NCBI GenBank assembly: GCA_016869975.1
Contig: VGCZ01000003.1
Span: 1 to 64,000, forward strand
Reading direction: 5' to 3'
DNA: 64,000 nucleotides
Source of the DNA: Alphaproteobacteria bacterium
GTDB taxonomy: Bacteria; Pseudomonadota; Alphaproteobacteria; Reyranellales; Reyranellaceae
Shown here: positions 18,635 through 26,911 of the stretch, piece by piece
Position numbering within the stretch: the stretch's first letter is position 1
How the letters are laid out: every line of letters starts with the position of its first letter
Notes under the pieces: generated by a model
The model's database searches: none
What the model was told of the DNA's origin: nothing
The model's input: the letters and a program-made list of their open reading frames with translations, nothing else
Made by a program: the position numbers and the translations under genes

Positions 18635-19677
18635 TCGAGCGCCTGCGCGAGGAGCCGGAGGCGTTCGACACGCTGCAGGCCATCCTCACGCTGGAGCGCC
18701 ACGCCGCGCGCCAGGGCGGACGCGTCGGTGGCAGCGCGCCGGTTGGCGGCGAGGCGCTGCCTCGGGACGAGGTGCTGCATTTCGTCAGCGAGACGGCGAT
18801 GGCCTTCCCGGTCTCGACGCTGACGCAGGTGCGCGAGACGCCTGGCGGGCCGCCGAAGGTGGAGATCACCTTCATGGGCCTGCACGGCCCATCGGGCGTG
18901 CTGCCGCAGGCCTATAGCGACAAGGTGCTCGAGCGGCAGCGCGAGAAGGACACGTCGCTCGCCGATTTCCTCGATCTCTTCACCCATCGCTCGGCCAGCT
19001 TCTTCATCCGCGCGTGGAAGAAGTATCGGCTCGCGGCGCAGGTCAACTCGACCTATGACGAGTTGGGTCCCACGGCGCTGCCGTCCGATCTCGGCATCGC
19101 CGGCTTCGTTGACGCGATCCTGGGCTTCAGTACCGGCGGGCTGAAGGGCAGGCTGGCGCCGCGCCACACGGCGCTGCGCTTCTACGCCGGCGCCTATGCC
19201 GGCAATCCGCGCTCGGCCGTCGTACTCGAGGCGATCCTCAGCGACTATTTCGGCGAGAGGATCACCGTTGACACCTTCGTGCCGCACTGGGAGAGGCTGC
19301 CGGCCAGCGAGCAGACGCAGATGACACCGACCGGCTTTTGTCGGTTGGGCGACGAGGCGGTGGTCGGTGCGCGCGTGATGCGCCCGGAAGCCAAGTTCCG
19401 CATCAAGCTGGGGCCGCTTGACTACAAGACGCTGCGCTCGTTCCTGCCGGATCAGACAAGGTTGCGCGAGCTGGTGCACCTGGCGCGGCTGTTCGTCGGC
19501 GAGGCGATGTTCTTCGACATCCAGCTGATCCTGCGTCGCGACGAGGTTCCGCCGATGCAGCTTGGCGATTGGGGTGGCGGCGATGGCGCGCGGTTGGGCT
19601 GGAACACCTGGCTCACGTCGGTGACGCCGCCGACCAACCCCGACGACACTATCTTGTCTTGCGACACCGTTCCCTGA
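18598..19677 (+). CDS. tssG: T6SS baseplate protein TssG (ImpH/VasB)
   Basis: This 359-residue protein is typical of the family: an N-terminal PPLIERLREEPEAFDTLQAI segment, EVLHFVSETAMAFP, the LHGPSGVLPQAYSDKVLERQREKD core with HRSASFFIRAWKKYR, and a C-terminal half with DFLPDQTRLRELVHLARLF-like sequence. It pairs with TssF in the baseplate wedge. The start codon lies inside the end of tssF. It is the last gene of the plus-strand T6SS operon; the PAAR gene on the other strand ends 7 bases beyond its stop. tssK, tssL and tssM, which follow impH/impI in Rhizobium, do not follow here. Confidence 0.95.
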   Translation: MASPDGREDPPLIERLREEPEAFDTLQAILTLERHAARQGGRVGGSAPVGGEALPRDEVLHFVSETAMAFPVSTLTQVRETPGGPPKVEITFMGLHGPSGVLPQAYSDKVLERQREKDTSLADFLDLFTHRSASFFIRAWKKYRLAAQVNSTYDELGPTALPSDLGIAGFVDAILGFSTGGLKGRLAPRHTALRFYAGAYAGNPRSAVVLEAILSDYFGERITVDTFVPHWERLPASEQTQMTPTGFCRLGDEAVVGARVMRPEAKFRIKLGPLDYKTLRSFLPDQTRLRELVHLARLFVGEAMFFDIQLILRRDEVPPMQLGDWGGGDGARLGWNTWLTSVTPPTNPDDTILSCDTVP

Positions 19678-19684
19678 GGCGGCG

Positions 19685-19975
19685 TTATCCGCCGATCAGC
19701 ACCGTCGGGAAGCCGGTAATGATAACGCCGCCATGCGCGGTGTTGTCGCCAATGCGCGCAGCCGGCAGGTTCATCACCAACACGGTCACGGACCCCTTGA
19801 CGATCACATCGGGTGGGCCGACGCAAACCGCCATGTCGGAGACGCGCGCCTGCGGCATCATGCCGGTGATCACCGTAATCGCGCAGGGCGGGATGATCGG
19901 GCCGCCCACGTGCGGTACGGCGACGGTGACCATGGGACAGACATGCATGTCTGTCACTCTAGCTGCGGGCATCAT
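19685..19975 (-). CDS. T6SS PAAR-domain spike tip protein
   Basis: This 96-residue protein consists of a single PAAR domain, starting MPAARVTDMHVCP and containing a second, related stretch MPQARVSDMAVC and then LPAARIGDNTAHGG. PAAR proteins cap the VgrG trimer with a sharp metal-bound tip and may carry effectors. There is no N- or C-terminal extension, so any cargo must be separate. It is the last gene of the minus-strand vgrG-unknown-FHA-PAAR set, 49 bases after the FHA stop, and runs convergently toward tssG. Confidence 0.92.
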   Translation of the reverse strand: MMPAARVTDMHVCPMVTVAVPHVGGPIIPPCAITVITGMMPQARVSDMAVCVGPPDVIVKGSVTVLVMNLPAARIGDNTAHGGVIITGFPTVLIGG

Positions 19976-20024
19976 GTGAGTATTTAATCACTTTTCTCGT
20001 CAATGGTAAAGGCCGGCGACGCCG

Positions 20025-22157
20025 TCAACGCGATCCGCCCTTCTTGCTGTTCTCCCGCTCGTAGGCCTCGGCGAAGATCTGGCCGATGCGACCGGCCAGG
20101 GTGTTGCCGATATCCTGCTTCACCTCGCCATAGGCCTTGGCGAAGTGCTCCCAGTAGACGGCTTCCTTGCGGCGGCCGAAGACGCCGCCGCCTTCATTGC
20201 CAGCGGCGGCGGCGATCGCCTCGGGCGACAGCCGCGCCAGGACGGCGTCGAGCACGGCGCGGAAGGCGGCGAGCAGCGCCAGCTGATGCGCTTCGAGGTC
20301 CTTGCCGGCGTCCCATACGGCGGCCTGGCCGGACTGGAAGCCGGGGCGTACCGAGCCCAGCATCACCAGCAGCATCTCCGACTCGTCGGCGGAGAATTTC
20401 AGCGGGTTGTTCTCGCGCGCGGCGACCACGGTCTGGCTGATGCGGAATTCGCCCTTCAGCAGGCGGCGCGCCTCGAGCAACCGCGCCAAGGTCGAGACGA
20501 TGGCGCGCGTCGAGGCGCCCAAGGTCCTGAGCGCGGTCGCCGGGTCGGTGTTTGCCGGCAGGTTCTCGATACCCGCGCCGTCGAGGAAGGCGCGCAGCAG
20601 ATCGTCACCGGCCAGCGCAGGCGCCGGGCTCGGCGGCTGTGCCGGTGTCGCCCGACGCGGCGGCGCGGGTGGTGCCATTGGCGGTGGCGCCGGTGCCGGC
20701 GCGGCGACGGGCGCCGGCTTCGCTGGTGTCGGCGTGGCCGGCGTACCAGTGGGGGGGAACGCCACCTTCGACACGGAGATACGGCCCGAGGGCTGCCGGT
20801 CCGACGGGCCATCGAACGGGTCATCTGTCGGGATCGGCGGCGCGGGTCCCGCGTCCGCCGACATGGGCGGGCCGGCGTTGGCGTCGCCGAACAGGTTGTC
20901 GCCCACGGGCGGCGGCTGCACATCCACCCAATCGTCGGCCGCCGGAGCGGCTGGCGCCATCGGCGGTGGCGCGGGCGCGCGCTGCTGTGGCGGCAGCGGC
21001 CGCGGCGGTGGAGCGGGCGTCGGTGGCGCCGCCGGCCGCGGCGTCGGCGCCTGCGGGCGCGGACGAGCGGCCGCGGGTTGCGGCGCCATCGATCCCCGCA
21101 CCGGCCCAGGTGGCTGGCCGAAGGCGCGGTCCAGTCCGGGATCGGGCGCGACAGGCTGCGACGATCCGGTTTTCGGTGCGAGGCCAGCCAAAGCCGCTTC
21201 GATCGGGTCGAGCTCGGCGGGCGGCGCGCTCAGTCCACCCGACGGCACCGCATCCCAATCGGTCGGCAGCGCCTGCTGCGGCCCGGGCCCCGTGGGATTC
21301 GGCAAGGCGACCGGCTGCAACGCGAAGGGTGATTGCGGCATCGGCACGTGCCGATCATCCGGTGACGGTGGCGCCTGATCGAAGGGGTCGGGGAGCGCGG
21401 CGAGCGGATCCGGCGCATTGGTGAACGCCGAGCGCTGCGGCGGTGGCGCAGGCGCCGCGAAGGAATCGGGATTGCCCGACGGCGGCGTGCCCCAATTGTC
21501 GGGCCCCGGCCCACCGAAGGGAGAGCCGGCCGGCGATGGCGGCGCGCCGAATGGCTCGGCTGGCGGGACGCCCAAGCCGCGCTGCTCGGGCGCGTTGAAC
21601 GGGTCGGCCATGGCGCCGCCCGACGACAGCGGCGTGCGGTTGTCGCCAAGCTCGCCGAACAGGTCGTTGCTCGGCGGCAATTCCGGCGGGCGCTCCTCGG
21701 CCAGCGGATCAAGCGGGGAGGGGCCGCGCGGCGCGGCGCGCGGCGCGCCGAAATCCGGGCGTGCGAGGTCGCCGAGGTCAAACGAATCACCGCCGATGGT
21801 CGCGGGCCCAGCGGCCGGCCGGCCGAAATCCTCCTGGCCGCCCTCCATCTCCACGGCGATCTCATAGCCGCCGATGCGAAGCGAATCGCCCGCGCCGAGC
21901 GGCCAGGCGTTGCCGTTGCCGACGTTCTGCCCGTTGACGAAGGTGCCGTTGGCCGACTTGTCGACGATCTGCCAACCGCCCGACGCGCCCTCGATCACCG
22001 CGTGCTCACGCGATACGCCGGCCGACGCGTCGGGCAGCACCCACGAGTTTCCATCACGACGACCGATCGTCGCGCGGCCGCCGGCGAGCGTCAGCGGCGG
22101 CGGCGCGCGCTCGGTCGGCGGCGCCGATACGACGCGAAGGGTCAGGGACGCGGCCAT
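20025..22157 (-). CDS. T6SS-associated FHA-domain protein (TagH/ImpI type)
   Basis: This 710-residue protein has an N-terminal forkhead-associated domain (about residues 5-105) with the phosphothreonine-binding landmarks GRR at 32-34, SREHA at 49-53 and NGTFVNG at 70-76. A very long Pro/Ala/Gly-rich disordered middle follows (about 110-520), then a folded C-terminal domain (about 525-710) of the kind found in T6SS FHA proteins, with DDLLRAFLDGAGI and YWEHFAKAYGEVKQDIGN. In systems with a PpkA kinase and PppA phosphatase, Fha drives assembly after threonine phosphorylation. Neither enzyme is in this window, so control by phosphorylation is inferred from the domain only. Confidence 0.9.
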   Translation of the reverse strand: MAASLTLRVVSAPPTERAPPPLTLAGGRATIGRRDGNSWVLPDASAGVSREHAVIEGASGGWQIVDKSANGTFVNGQNVGNGNAWPLGAGDSLRIGGYEIAVEMEGGQEDFGRPAAGPATIGGDSFDLGDLARPDFGAPRAAPRGPSPLDPLAEERPPELPPSNDLFGELGDNRTPLSSGGAMADPFNAPEQRGLGVPPAEPFGAPPSPAGSPFGGPGPDNWGTPPSGNPDSFAAPAPPPQRSAFTNAPDPLAALPDPFDQAPPSPDDRHVPMPQSPFALQPVALPNPTGPGPQQALPTDWDAVPSGGLSAPPAELDPIEAALAGLAPKTGSSQPVAPDPGLDRAFGQPPGPVRGSMAPQPAAARPRPQAPTPRPAAPPTPAPPPRPLPPQQRAPAPPPMAPAAPAADDWVDVQPPPVGDNLFGDANAGPPMSADAGPAPPIPTDDPFDGPSDRQPSGRISVSKVAFPPTGTPATPTPAKPAPVAAPAPAPPPMAPPAPPRRATPAQPPSPAPALAGDDLLRAFLDGAGIENLPANTDPATALRTLGASTRAIVSTLARLLEARRLLKGEFRISQTVVAARENNPLKFSADESEMLLVMLGSVRPGFQSGQAAVWDAGKDLEAHQLALLAAFRAVLDAVLARLSPEAIAAAAGNEGGGVFGRRKEAVYWEHFAKAYGEVKQDIGNTLAGRIGQIFAEAYERENSKKGGSR

Positions 22158-22261
22158 TCGTCGGCTCTCCGGCAGAGGCAGTCTTGGCCGCCCATATATA
22201 TCAGCGCGCCTCGCGGCCCGTCACATGAAGCTGACGCGCCGGGCCGTCGCGGCGAGCCGAC

Positions 22262-22861
22262 TCATTTGGGCCGGCCGTTGCCGCCCTGGGCGATGTCGAT
22301 GCCCTGGGTGAGAAACGCCCGATGCTTGGCTTCCATGTCCTCGGGCGATTTCGGATTGGTTACGGCGGCCAGGACGACCGCCCCCCAGATGGCGCGGCCG
22401 AGCGCGTTGGGCGGCGGCGGCACCGCGGGAAGGTTCGGCGGCGCGATCGAGCCGCCGCTCCAGAACGAGCCCATCGCCGCCCAGGAGGCCGGTGTCTGAA
22501 AGCCGGTGGCCATCGCGCGGTCGTAGGCGGTGCGGCGATTGTCCTCGTCGGGCTTGAACACCCAGGCCTCGGCCGCGCTCAACGCGTCGGTATCGGGCGG
22601 CTGGACGGGGTTGCCAGCGTCGACATAGGCGCGCGCCGCGAGACACGCCCACCAAACGGCCTCGCGTGGGCGCAACGAATGCGCCAGGAACCGCACCGCG
22701 TCCTGCAGCAGGCCCGCATCGATCAACGAGCCGACAAAGCCCTCCGGGCTCGCGGCCGCTGGTACCAGGGCCTGCGCCTCCGGGCCAAGTTCCCCTGACT
22801 GCGCCACCGCGGGGATTTCCGCGTTCGCTAACTTCGTGAACGGCTGCACTTCTCCGGCCAT
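22262..22861 (-). CDS. Unknown protein encoded between vgrG and the FHA gene
   Basis: I do not recognise this 199-residue protein with confidence; it may fall in the DUF6931 family, which I recall being found in T6SS neighbourhoods. It has no signal peptide or membrane segment. A mostly helical middle holds LRPREAVWWACLAARAY and EAWVFKPDEDNRRTAYDRAM, then a Gly/Pro-rich stretch (WSGGSIAPPNLPAVPPPP) and a short hydrophobic helix (AIWGAVVLAAVT). A strong TAGGAGG ribosome site sits about 5 bases before the ATG. It follows vgrG by 34 bases in the same direction and precedes the FHA gene, so it should be made with the spike. A chaperone, adaptor or structural helper for VgrG cargo is possible; nothing in the sequence proves it. 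Confidence 0.7.
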   Translation of the reverse strand: MAGEVQPFTKLANAEIPAVAQSGELGPEAQALVPAAASPEGFVGSLIDAGLLQDAVRFLAHSLRPREAVWWACLAARAYVDAGNPVQPPDTDALSAAEAWVFKPDEDNRRTAYDRAMATGFQTPASWAAMGSFWSGGSIAPPNLPAVPPPPNALGRAIWGAVVLAAVTNPKSPEDMEAKHRAFLTQGIDIAQGGNGRPK

Positions 22862-22895
22862 TCCGCCTCCTACCCGACTCCGCTCGCCGCCCGCT

Positions 22896-24878
22896 TCAGT
22901 TGATCAGCGTTATACCACCCTTGAGGATCAGCATCGCGGTGCCTTTGATCTGGGTCATGACCGACTTTACGTCTACCAACGCGGTCCCATCGATCTTGAC
23001 CATGATGCCCTTGATGGTCACGCCAGTCTGGTCCAGCTTGACTGAAGACGAGCCGACCTTGAGCTCGATGCTCTGCATCGCCTCGACGTCCTGCTTGCCC
23101 AGGGCGATGGCGAGCTTGTCGTTACCCATGCTGATCTTGGTGTCGCGATTGCCCATCGAGATGGTTTCTTTGAGATTACCCATGCTGAGCTCATAGGTAT
23201 CGTTGCCCTTGGTAATCTTCGTGTCGCGATTCTGAATGATCGTCTCGGCCTGATTGTTGTCGACCTTCAGGGTCTGGTTGTTCTTGATGTGACGGGTCTG
23301 GTCGTGGTCGATGGTGATGTTCTCGTCATGCTCGACCTCTACCACGTGGTCCTTCTGGGCGTGCATGTAGATGACTTCGGAGGATTTCTTGTCCTCGAAG
23401 CGGAAGATGTTGGTGTCGGCCTTGGCGCCGTTCTTCGTGCTGCGCGTTTCGATGCCGCTCTGCGTCTTGTTCGCCGGCAACTCCCACGGCGGCATATTGG
23501 CGCCGTTGTAGACGCAGCCGGTGACAAGCGGCAGGTCGGGGTCGCCGTTGAGGAACTCGACCACCACCTCCATGCCGATGCGTGGCGTGAACACCGTGCC
23601 CCACTGCGGGCCGGCCCAGGACTGCGCCACGCGGATCCAGCACGAGCTCTTCTCATTCTTCTCGCCCAGCCGGTCCCAGTGGAACTGCACGTGGATGCGG
23701 CCGAATTCGTCGACGTCGATCTCCTCGCCCGAGGGGCCGACGACGAGGGCGGTCTGCGGCCCGGCGATGATCGGCCGGGGCGTGGTGCGCGCGGGCCGCA
23801 GGATGGTCTCCTTCGGCGCGATGACGAAGCTGTTGCCATAGGAGGACGCGCCACCCTCGCCGGCGGCATGACCGGCGCCGGACGCGGCGTGGCGCACGCG
23901 CGCCACCACCCACTGCTTGCCGTCCTCGGCCTTGAAGCGCGCGCCGTTCAACGTGAAATAGCCACCGGCCTCGAAGAAACGCACGGCGCCGTGGCCCTCG
24001 GCCAGCTTGAAGTTCGCCTCCAGCGCCTCGATGCGGCGCTTGGCGATGCGGTCGCCCTTGCCGTCGGCGTTGCCCTTGTCGATGTAGTTGCCGGGAAAGT
24101 CGTAGATTTCGAACTGGCCGGTCTTTCCTGTCTTCTTGACGCTGTTGGTCGAGACCAGCAGGTCCTTTGAGGGCGCCTTGAAGTCGTAGTCCTCGTTGGC
24201 CCACTTGGTCGGCAGAAAGCGGTACTCAAGGTCGAAGGCGTTGATCACGTTGGTGGCGGTGCCCTCGGCGTCCATCTCGACGGTCGCCATCTCGATGCCG
24301 AAGTAGACGCCGGCGTCCTCGCCGACATGCAGCTCGTTGGCGCCGTCCTGGTGGCGGAGGAACCACACCCAGCCTTCTTCCTCGATCAGGCGCTGGATGA
24401 AGGCCCAGTCGCTCTCGAGGTATTGCACGCAGTATTCCCAGGTGCGTCCAGTCGGCAGTTTCGTCGCCGCCTTGGCGCCGGCCTTCGACAGTACGTCCTC
24501 GATGATCGCCTTTGTGGTCTTCTGCTGGTATATGCGACAATCGACGCGATGGGTGAGGAACCAGTACTCCGGCACGAGCTCGATGTGATAGACGTAATAG
24601 ATCAGACCATCGCCCCAGTGATCGATGGCGCCGCTCGAGCTCAGGCGGCTGACAACGCCGTGGTAATGGCGCCAGGCGTCGCCCGAGGAGACGCTGAAGG
24701 TGATCTCCTTGCCGAGAAGGTCGGTCGGCTGGATGTTTTCCTTGAGCGAAATCACGTCGAGCCGGAAAGAGAAGAAGCCGTTGATGGCCTCCTCGCCGGA
24801 AAAGCCGGTCAGGATCATCTGATCCTTGCCCAGCGGCGTCTTGAGCCGCAGCCATCGTTTTGTGTCAGAGATAGCCAT
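22896..24878 (-). CDS. vgrG: T6SS spike protein VgrG
   Basis: 660 residues are predicted from the ATG at 24878, preceded by AGGAG about 8 bases upstream; a start 9 codons earlier has no such site. The N-terminal half is gp27-like (RLKTPLGKDQMILTGFSGEE... to about residue 370), then the gp5 OB-fold with EIDVDEFGRIHVQFHWDR and SCWIRVAQSWAGPQWGT, and a C-terminal gp5-like needle with repeats such as NRDTKITKGNDTYEL and NRDTKISMGNDKL. It ends in KGGITLIN with no added enzyme domain, so this is a structural, non-evolved VgrG that would carry effectors through PAAR or adaptors. It heads the minus-strand vgrG-unknown-FHA-PAAR unit. Confidence 0.96.
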   Translation of the reverse strand: MAISDTKRWLRLKTPLGKDQMILTGFSGEEAINGFFSFRLDVISLKENIQPTDLLGKEITFSVSSGDAWRHYHGVVSRLSSSGAIDHWGDGLIYYVYHIELVPEYWFLTHRVDCRIYQQKTTKAIIEDVLSKAGAKAATKLPTGRTWEYCVQYLESDWAFIQRLIEEEGWVWFLRHQDGANELHVGEDAGVYFGIEMATVEMDAEGTATNVINAFDLEYRFLPTKWANEDYDFKAPSKDLLVSTNSVKKTGKTGQFEIYDFPGNYIDKGNADGKGDRIAKRRIEALEANFKLAEGHGAVRFFEAGGYFTLNGARFKAEDGKQWVVARVRHAASGAGHAAGEGGASSYGNSFVIAPKETILRPARTTPRPIIAGPQTALVVGPSGEEIDVDEFGRIHVQFHWDRLGEKNEKSSCWIRVAQSWAGPQWGTVFTPRIGMEVVVEFLNGDPDLPLVTGCVYNGANMPPWELPANKTQSGIETRSTKNGAKADTNIFRFEDKKSSEVIYMHAQKDHVVEVEHDENITIDHDQTRHIKNNQTLKVDNNQAETIIQNRDTKITKGNDTYELSMGNLKETISMGNRDTKISMGNDKLAIALGKQDVEAMQSIELKVGSSSVKLDQTGVTIKGIMVKIDGTALVDVKSVMTQIKGTAMLILKGGITLIN

Positions 24879-24952
24879 GGCCGCGCTCCTGATGGCCGCG
24901 AACATATCGCGCAGCCAGTCTATGGCAAAGTGTCCGACAGGCTGGTGCCAAG

Positions 24953-24989
24953 GTCAAGAAAAAAGCGATCATTCGCTCACTTTTTTGAC
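24953..24989 (+). promoter_or_regulatory. Imperfect inverted repeat in the divergent vgrG / exported-protein promoter region
   Basis: GTCAAGAAAAAAGCGA (24953-24968) and TCGCTCACTTTTTTGAC (24973-24989) form a nearly complementary pair around TCAT; the inner AGCGA-TCAT-TCGCT hairpin is perfect. It is AT-rich compared with its surroundings and lies between the divergent starts at 24878 and 25024. It could be an operator shared by both genes or a leader hairpin of the plus-strand transcript. Confidence 0.35.
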
Positions 24990-25023
24990 TGATAACTGCG
25001 CCTCGATTGAAAGGTCCAAGCAT

Positions 25024-25767
25024 ATGCGTCCGATCTTGAGCGCCTGTCTGCTCGTTGTTGTGTGCGCGGCTGGTCTCGATCATGCCATAGCTCAGCAACC
25101 AACGCCGCCGGCTCCCGCTCCGACGCCAGCACCAGCGCCGCCGCCGCCGCCCAAGCCGGCCGCGCCACCGGTGACCAAGGCGCCTGCAGCGACACCCGCC
25201 GCGGAGCCTGCCGGCATCGAAGGCTTCCGTTCCGCCAAGTTTGGTCAGACCGAAGCCCAGGTTCGTGCCGCGATCAAGGAGGACTTCAAGCTCGCCGACA
25301 CCGCGATCAAGGCCGCCACCCATCCGCTGGAGCAGACGCGCAGCCTCTCGATCGCCGTGCGCGACCTGGTGGCCAATAGCGGCGAGGCGCAGGTCGCGTA
25401 TGTTTTCGGCTTCCGTTCCAAGACGCTGATCCAGATTAACATCCTGTGGAACGCACCCGATTCGGCCAGCGCCGAGATCGTCATCGGCGCCGGCAACGCG
25501 CTGCGCGATTACTTCGTCGGCCAGACCACCCGCTTCGTAAAGGAGCAGGTGAAGGCCAATGTGCAGCTACCCGATGGCCGCATCCTGTTGTTTCAGGGCG
25601 CCGACGACAAGGGCCGCGCCATCGAACTGGTGATGGTGGTCGCCGCCCGTCCGCCGGTGCAGGGCCAACCCGCCGATCCGCGGCCCGGCTCGGCCCAACT
25701 GCGCCTGCTCTACGTGCTGGCGCCGGGCAACTCCGACATCCAGCGCATCGGGCCCGGCCAATTCTGA
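25024..25767 (+). CDS. Exported proline-rich protein of unknown function inside the T6SS locus
   Basis: Predicted 247 residues from the ATG at 25024; the longer frame upstream runs antisense through the vgrG start and has no export signal. Residues 1 to about 22 are a signal peptide (RPILSACLLVVVCAAG...AIAQQ). A Pro/Ala linker (about 24-62) is followed by a folded domain of about 180 residues beginning GIEGFRSAKFGQTEAQVRAAI, a pattern reminiscent of small periplasmic 'FRSAxFGMtexqV' proteins. I do not recognise a catalytic motif. It is the only plus-strand gene between vgrG and the hcp genes. With its export signal it is more likely a periplasmic accessory or an immunity-like protein than an injected effector, but both ideas are guesses. 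Confidence 0.7.
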   Translation: MRPILSACLLVVVCAAGLDHAIAQQPTPPAPAPTPAPAPPPPPKPAAPPVTKAPAATPAAEPAGIEGFRSAKFGQTEAQVRAAIKEDFKLADTAIKAATHPLEQTRSLSIAVRDLVANSGEAQVAYVFGFRSKTLIQINILWNAPDSASAEIVIGAGNALRDYFVGQTTRFVKEQVKANVQLPDGRILLFQGADDKGRAIELVMVVAARPPVQGQPADPRPGSAQLRLLYVLAPGNSDIQRIGPGQF

Positions 25768-25771
25768 GGCC

Positions 25772-26260
25772 TCAATCCTTCGAGAGGTCGAAGGACGCGA
25801 CGAACGGCTTGGATGTCTTGGTGCCGACTTTCTCCATCTCCTGATAGGTGCATTCGATCTTGGTGAAATTGAACGACAGAATCTCAACTGTGCGCTCGTC
25901 CGACCTGCTCGACGTGGCGAATGAGCTGATCAGCGCGTTCTCCAGCTTCATCTTCTGAAACACTGTCTGTGATTTTTCTGAAATGCTGCCCGTCGACACC
26001 CAGTGGAATTCCACCGTCTTGCCGTCGCTCGTCCCGGCCTTGAGATGTTCTTGCCAGAGATGGCCGCTCGAGCCGTCCCCCTGCTTGGTGACCACGACCT
26101 CGGCCATCGACAGCGCGGCCTTGGCACGTTTCGAGACCTCGCCCGTGGTCGAGATCGGGCGGTTGGAGCTCCATTGCACCGAGTCAATGGTGATCCAGCC
26201 CTCGTACCCCGCCGCTGTGGTGCTTCCGCTGATTCCATTGACATTCATGTAGATCGGCAT
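25772..26260 (-). CDS. hcp: T6SS tube protein Hcp, copy 1 (divergent)
   Basis: This 162-residue protein of the Hcp family starts MPIYMNVNGISG and has the usual WITIDSVQW strand, the AEVVVTKQGDGSSGHLW segment and a C-terminal FNFTKIECTYQEM strand. Hcp hexamers stack into the secreted tube and can carry small effectors inside. It is clearly less like copies 2 and 3 than they are like each other: it lacks the VGRGI/GGRGI and SSGGDRPSESVS sequences and carries SRSDERTVEI instead. It is last in the clpV-hcp-hcp-hcp unit and ends 4 bases from the convergent exported-protein gene. Confidence 0.93.
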   Translation of the reverse strand: MPIYMNVNGISGSTTAAGYEGWITIDSVQWSSNRPISTTGEVSKRAKAALSMAEVVVTKQGDGSSGHLWQEHLKAGTSDGKTVEFHWVSTGSISEKSQTVFQKMKLENALISSFATSSRSDERTVEILSFNFTKIECTYQEMEKVGTKTSKPFVASFDLSKD

Positions 26261-26303
26261 TGTCAGTCACTCCCGATATGCGTCGCCGTCCCGACAGCAG
26301 AAC

Positions 26304-26327
26304 GGCGCGGCGTTCGCACGCCGCGCC
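26304..26327 (-). promoter_or_regulatory. Strong stem-loop between hcp copies 1 and 2
   Basis: GGCGCGGCG (26304-26312) and CGCCGCGCC (26319-26327) are perfectly complementary around a six-base loop. No T-run follows on the minus strand, so it is not a plain intrinsic terminator. In an operon of abundant tube proteins it may stabilise or delimit the upstream hcp mRNA, or attenuate copy 1. Confidence 0.5.
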
Positions 26328-26357
26328 GATCGCATCACTAGTGCTCGGCTGCGGCGA

Positions 26358-26846
26358 TCAGGTCGCCTTGGCCAGCGCCAGATCGTAGGTGACCGCGGAG
26401 CCGCCGGTCGCGTCCGTGCCTGCCTGGTCCTGTTCCAAGTACTTGGTCTCGATCTTGGTGAAGTTCAGCGAGACCGACTCCGAGGGACGATCACCGCCCG
26501 ACGAGAACGACATGCCGCTGATCAGCGTGTTCGTCAGCTTGACGAACATATAGGTGTTGTCGGCGCCGCCGCTGGTCGACGTGAAGTCGATCGTGACATC
26601 CTTGCCGCTGGTGTTCTTGACGAGCTCCTGCCAGAGAGGGCCGGACGCCGCGTCCAACATCTTCGTCACGACGATCTCGCTCACGCTGCAGGTCGAGGCC
26701 TCGCGGTTATGGGAGCTGCCGACCGGCGTGCTGATGCCGCGGCCGACGCCGAACTGGCAGGACTGCAGCGTGATCCAGTCGGGGTGCGATTCCGCCGTCG
26801 AGTCGCCCTTGATGCCACCGCCGTCGTATTCCATGTAGATAGCCAT
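26358..26846 (-). CDS. hcp: T6SS tube protein Hcp, copy 2
   Basis: 162 residues are predicted from the ATG at 26846, chosen because GGAG lies 6 bases upstream and because the protein then starts MAIYMEYDGGG like its neighbours; an ATG 8 codons earlier gives a non-homologous tail. It has WITLQSCQFGVGRGISTPVG, SEIVVTKMLDAASGPLWQEL, SSGGDRPSESVSLNFTKIE and a C-terminal AVTYDLALAKAT. It is close to copy 3, pointing to a local duplication. Confidence 0.95.
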   Translation of the reverse strand: MAIYMEYDGGGIKGDSTAESHPDWITLQSCQFGVGRGISTPVGSSHNREASTCSVSEIVVTKMLDAASGPLWQELVKNTSGKDVTIDFTSTSGGADNTYMFVKLTNTLISGMSFSSGGDRPSESVSLNFTKIETKYLEQDQAGTDATGGSAVTYDLALAKAT

Positions 26847-26911
26847 TTTAGTCTCCGTGTTGGGCCGCATGGGGCCCGTTTGAGTGGTCCTATACCTGTG
26901 CCTTGGCGCGC

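Noticed and set aside
22896-24878. VgrG as an 'evolved' effector-bearing spike
   Set aside because: The protein ends right after the gp5-type needle repeats in KGGITLIN with no extra domain.
24826-25023. 66-codon N-terminal extension of the exported protein at 25024
   Set aside because: It overlaps the vgrG start antisense and hides the signal peptide; the ATG at 25024 has AAGG upstream and a clean export signal.
25024-25767. The exported protein as a T6SS effector
   Set aside because: It carries an export signal and lacks PAAR, MIX or Rhs features; T6SS cargo is normally loaded in the cytoplasm.
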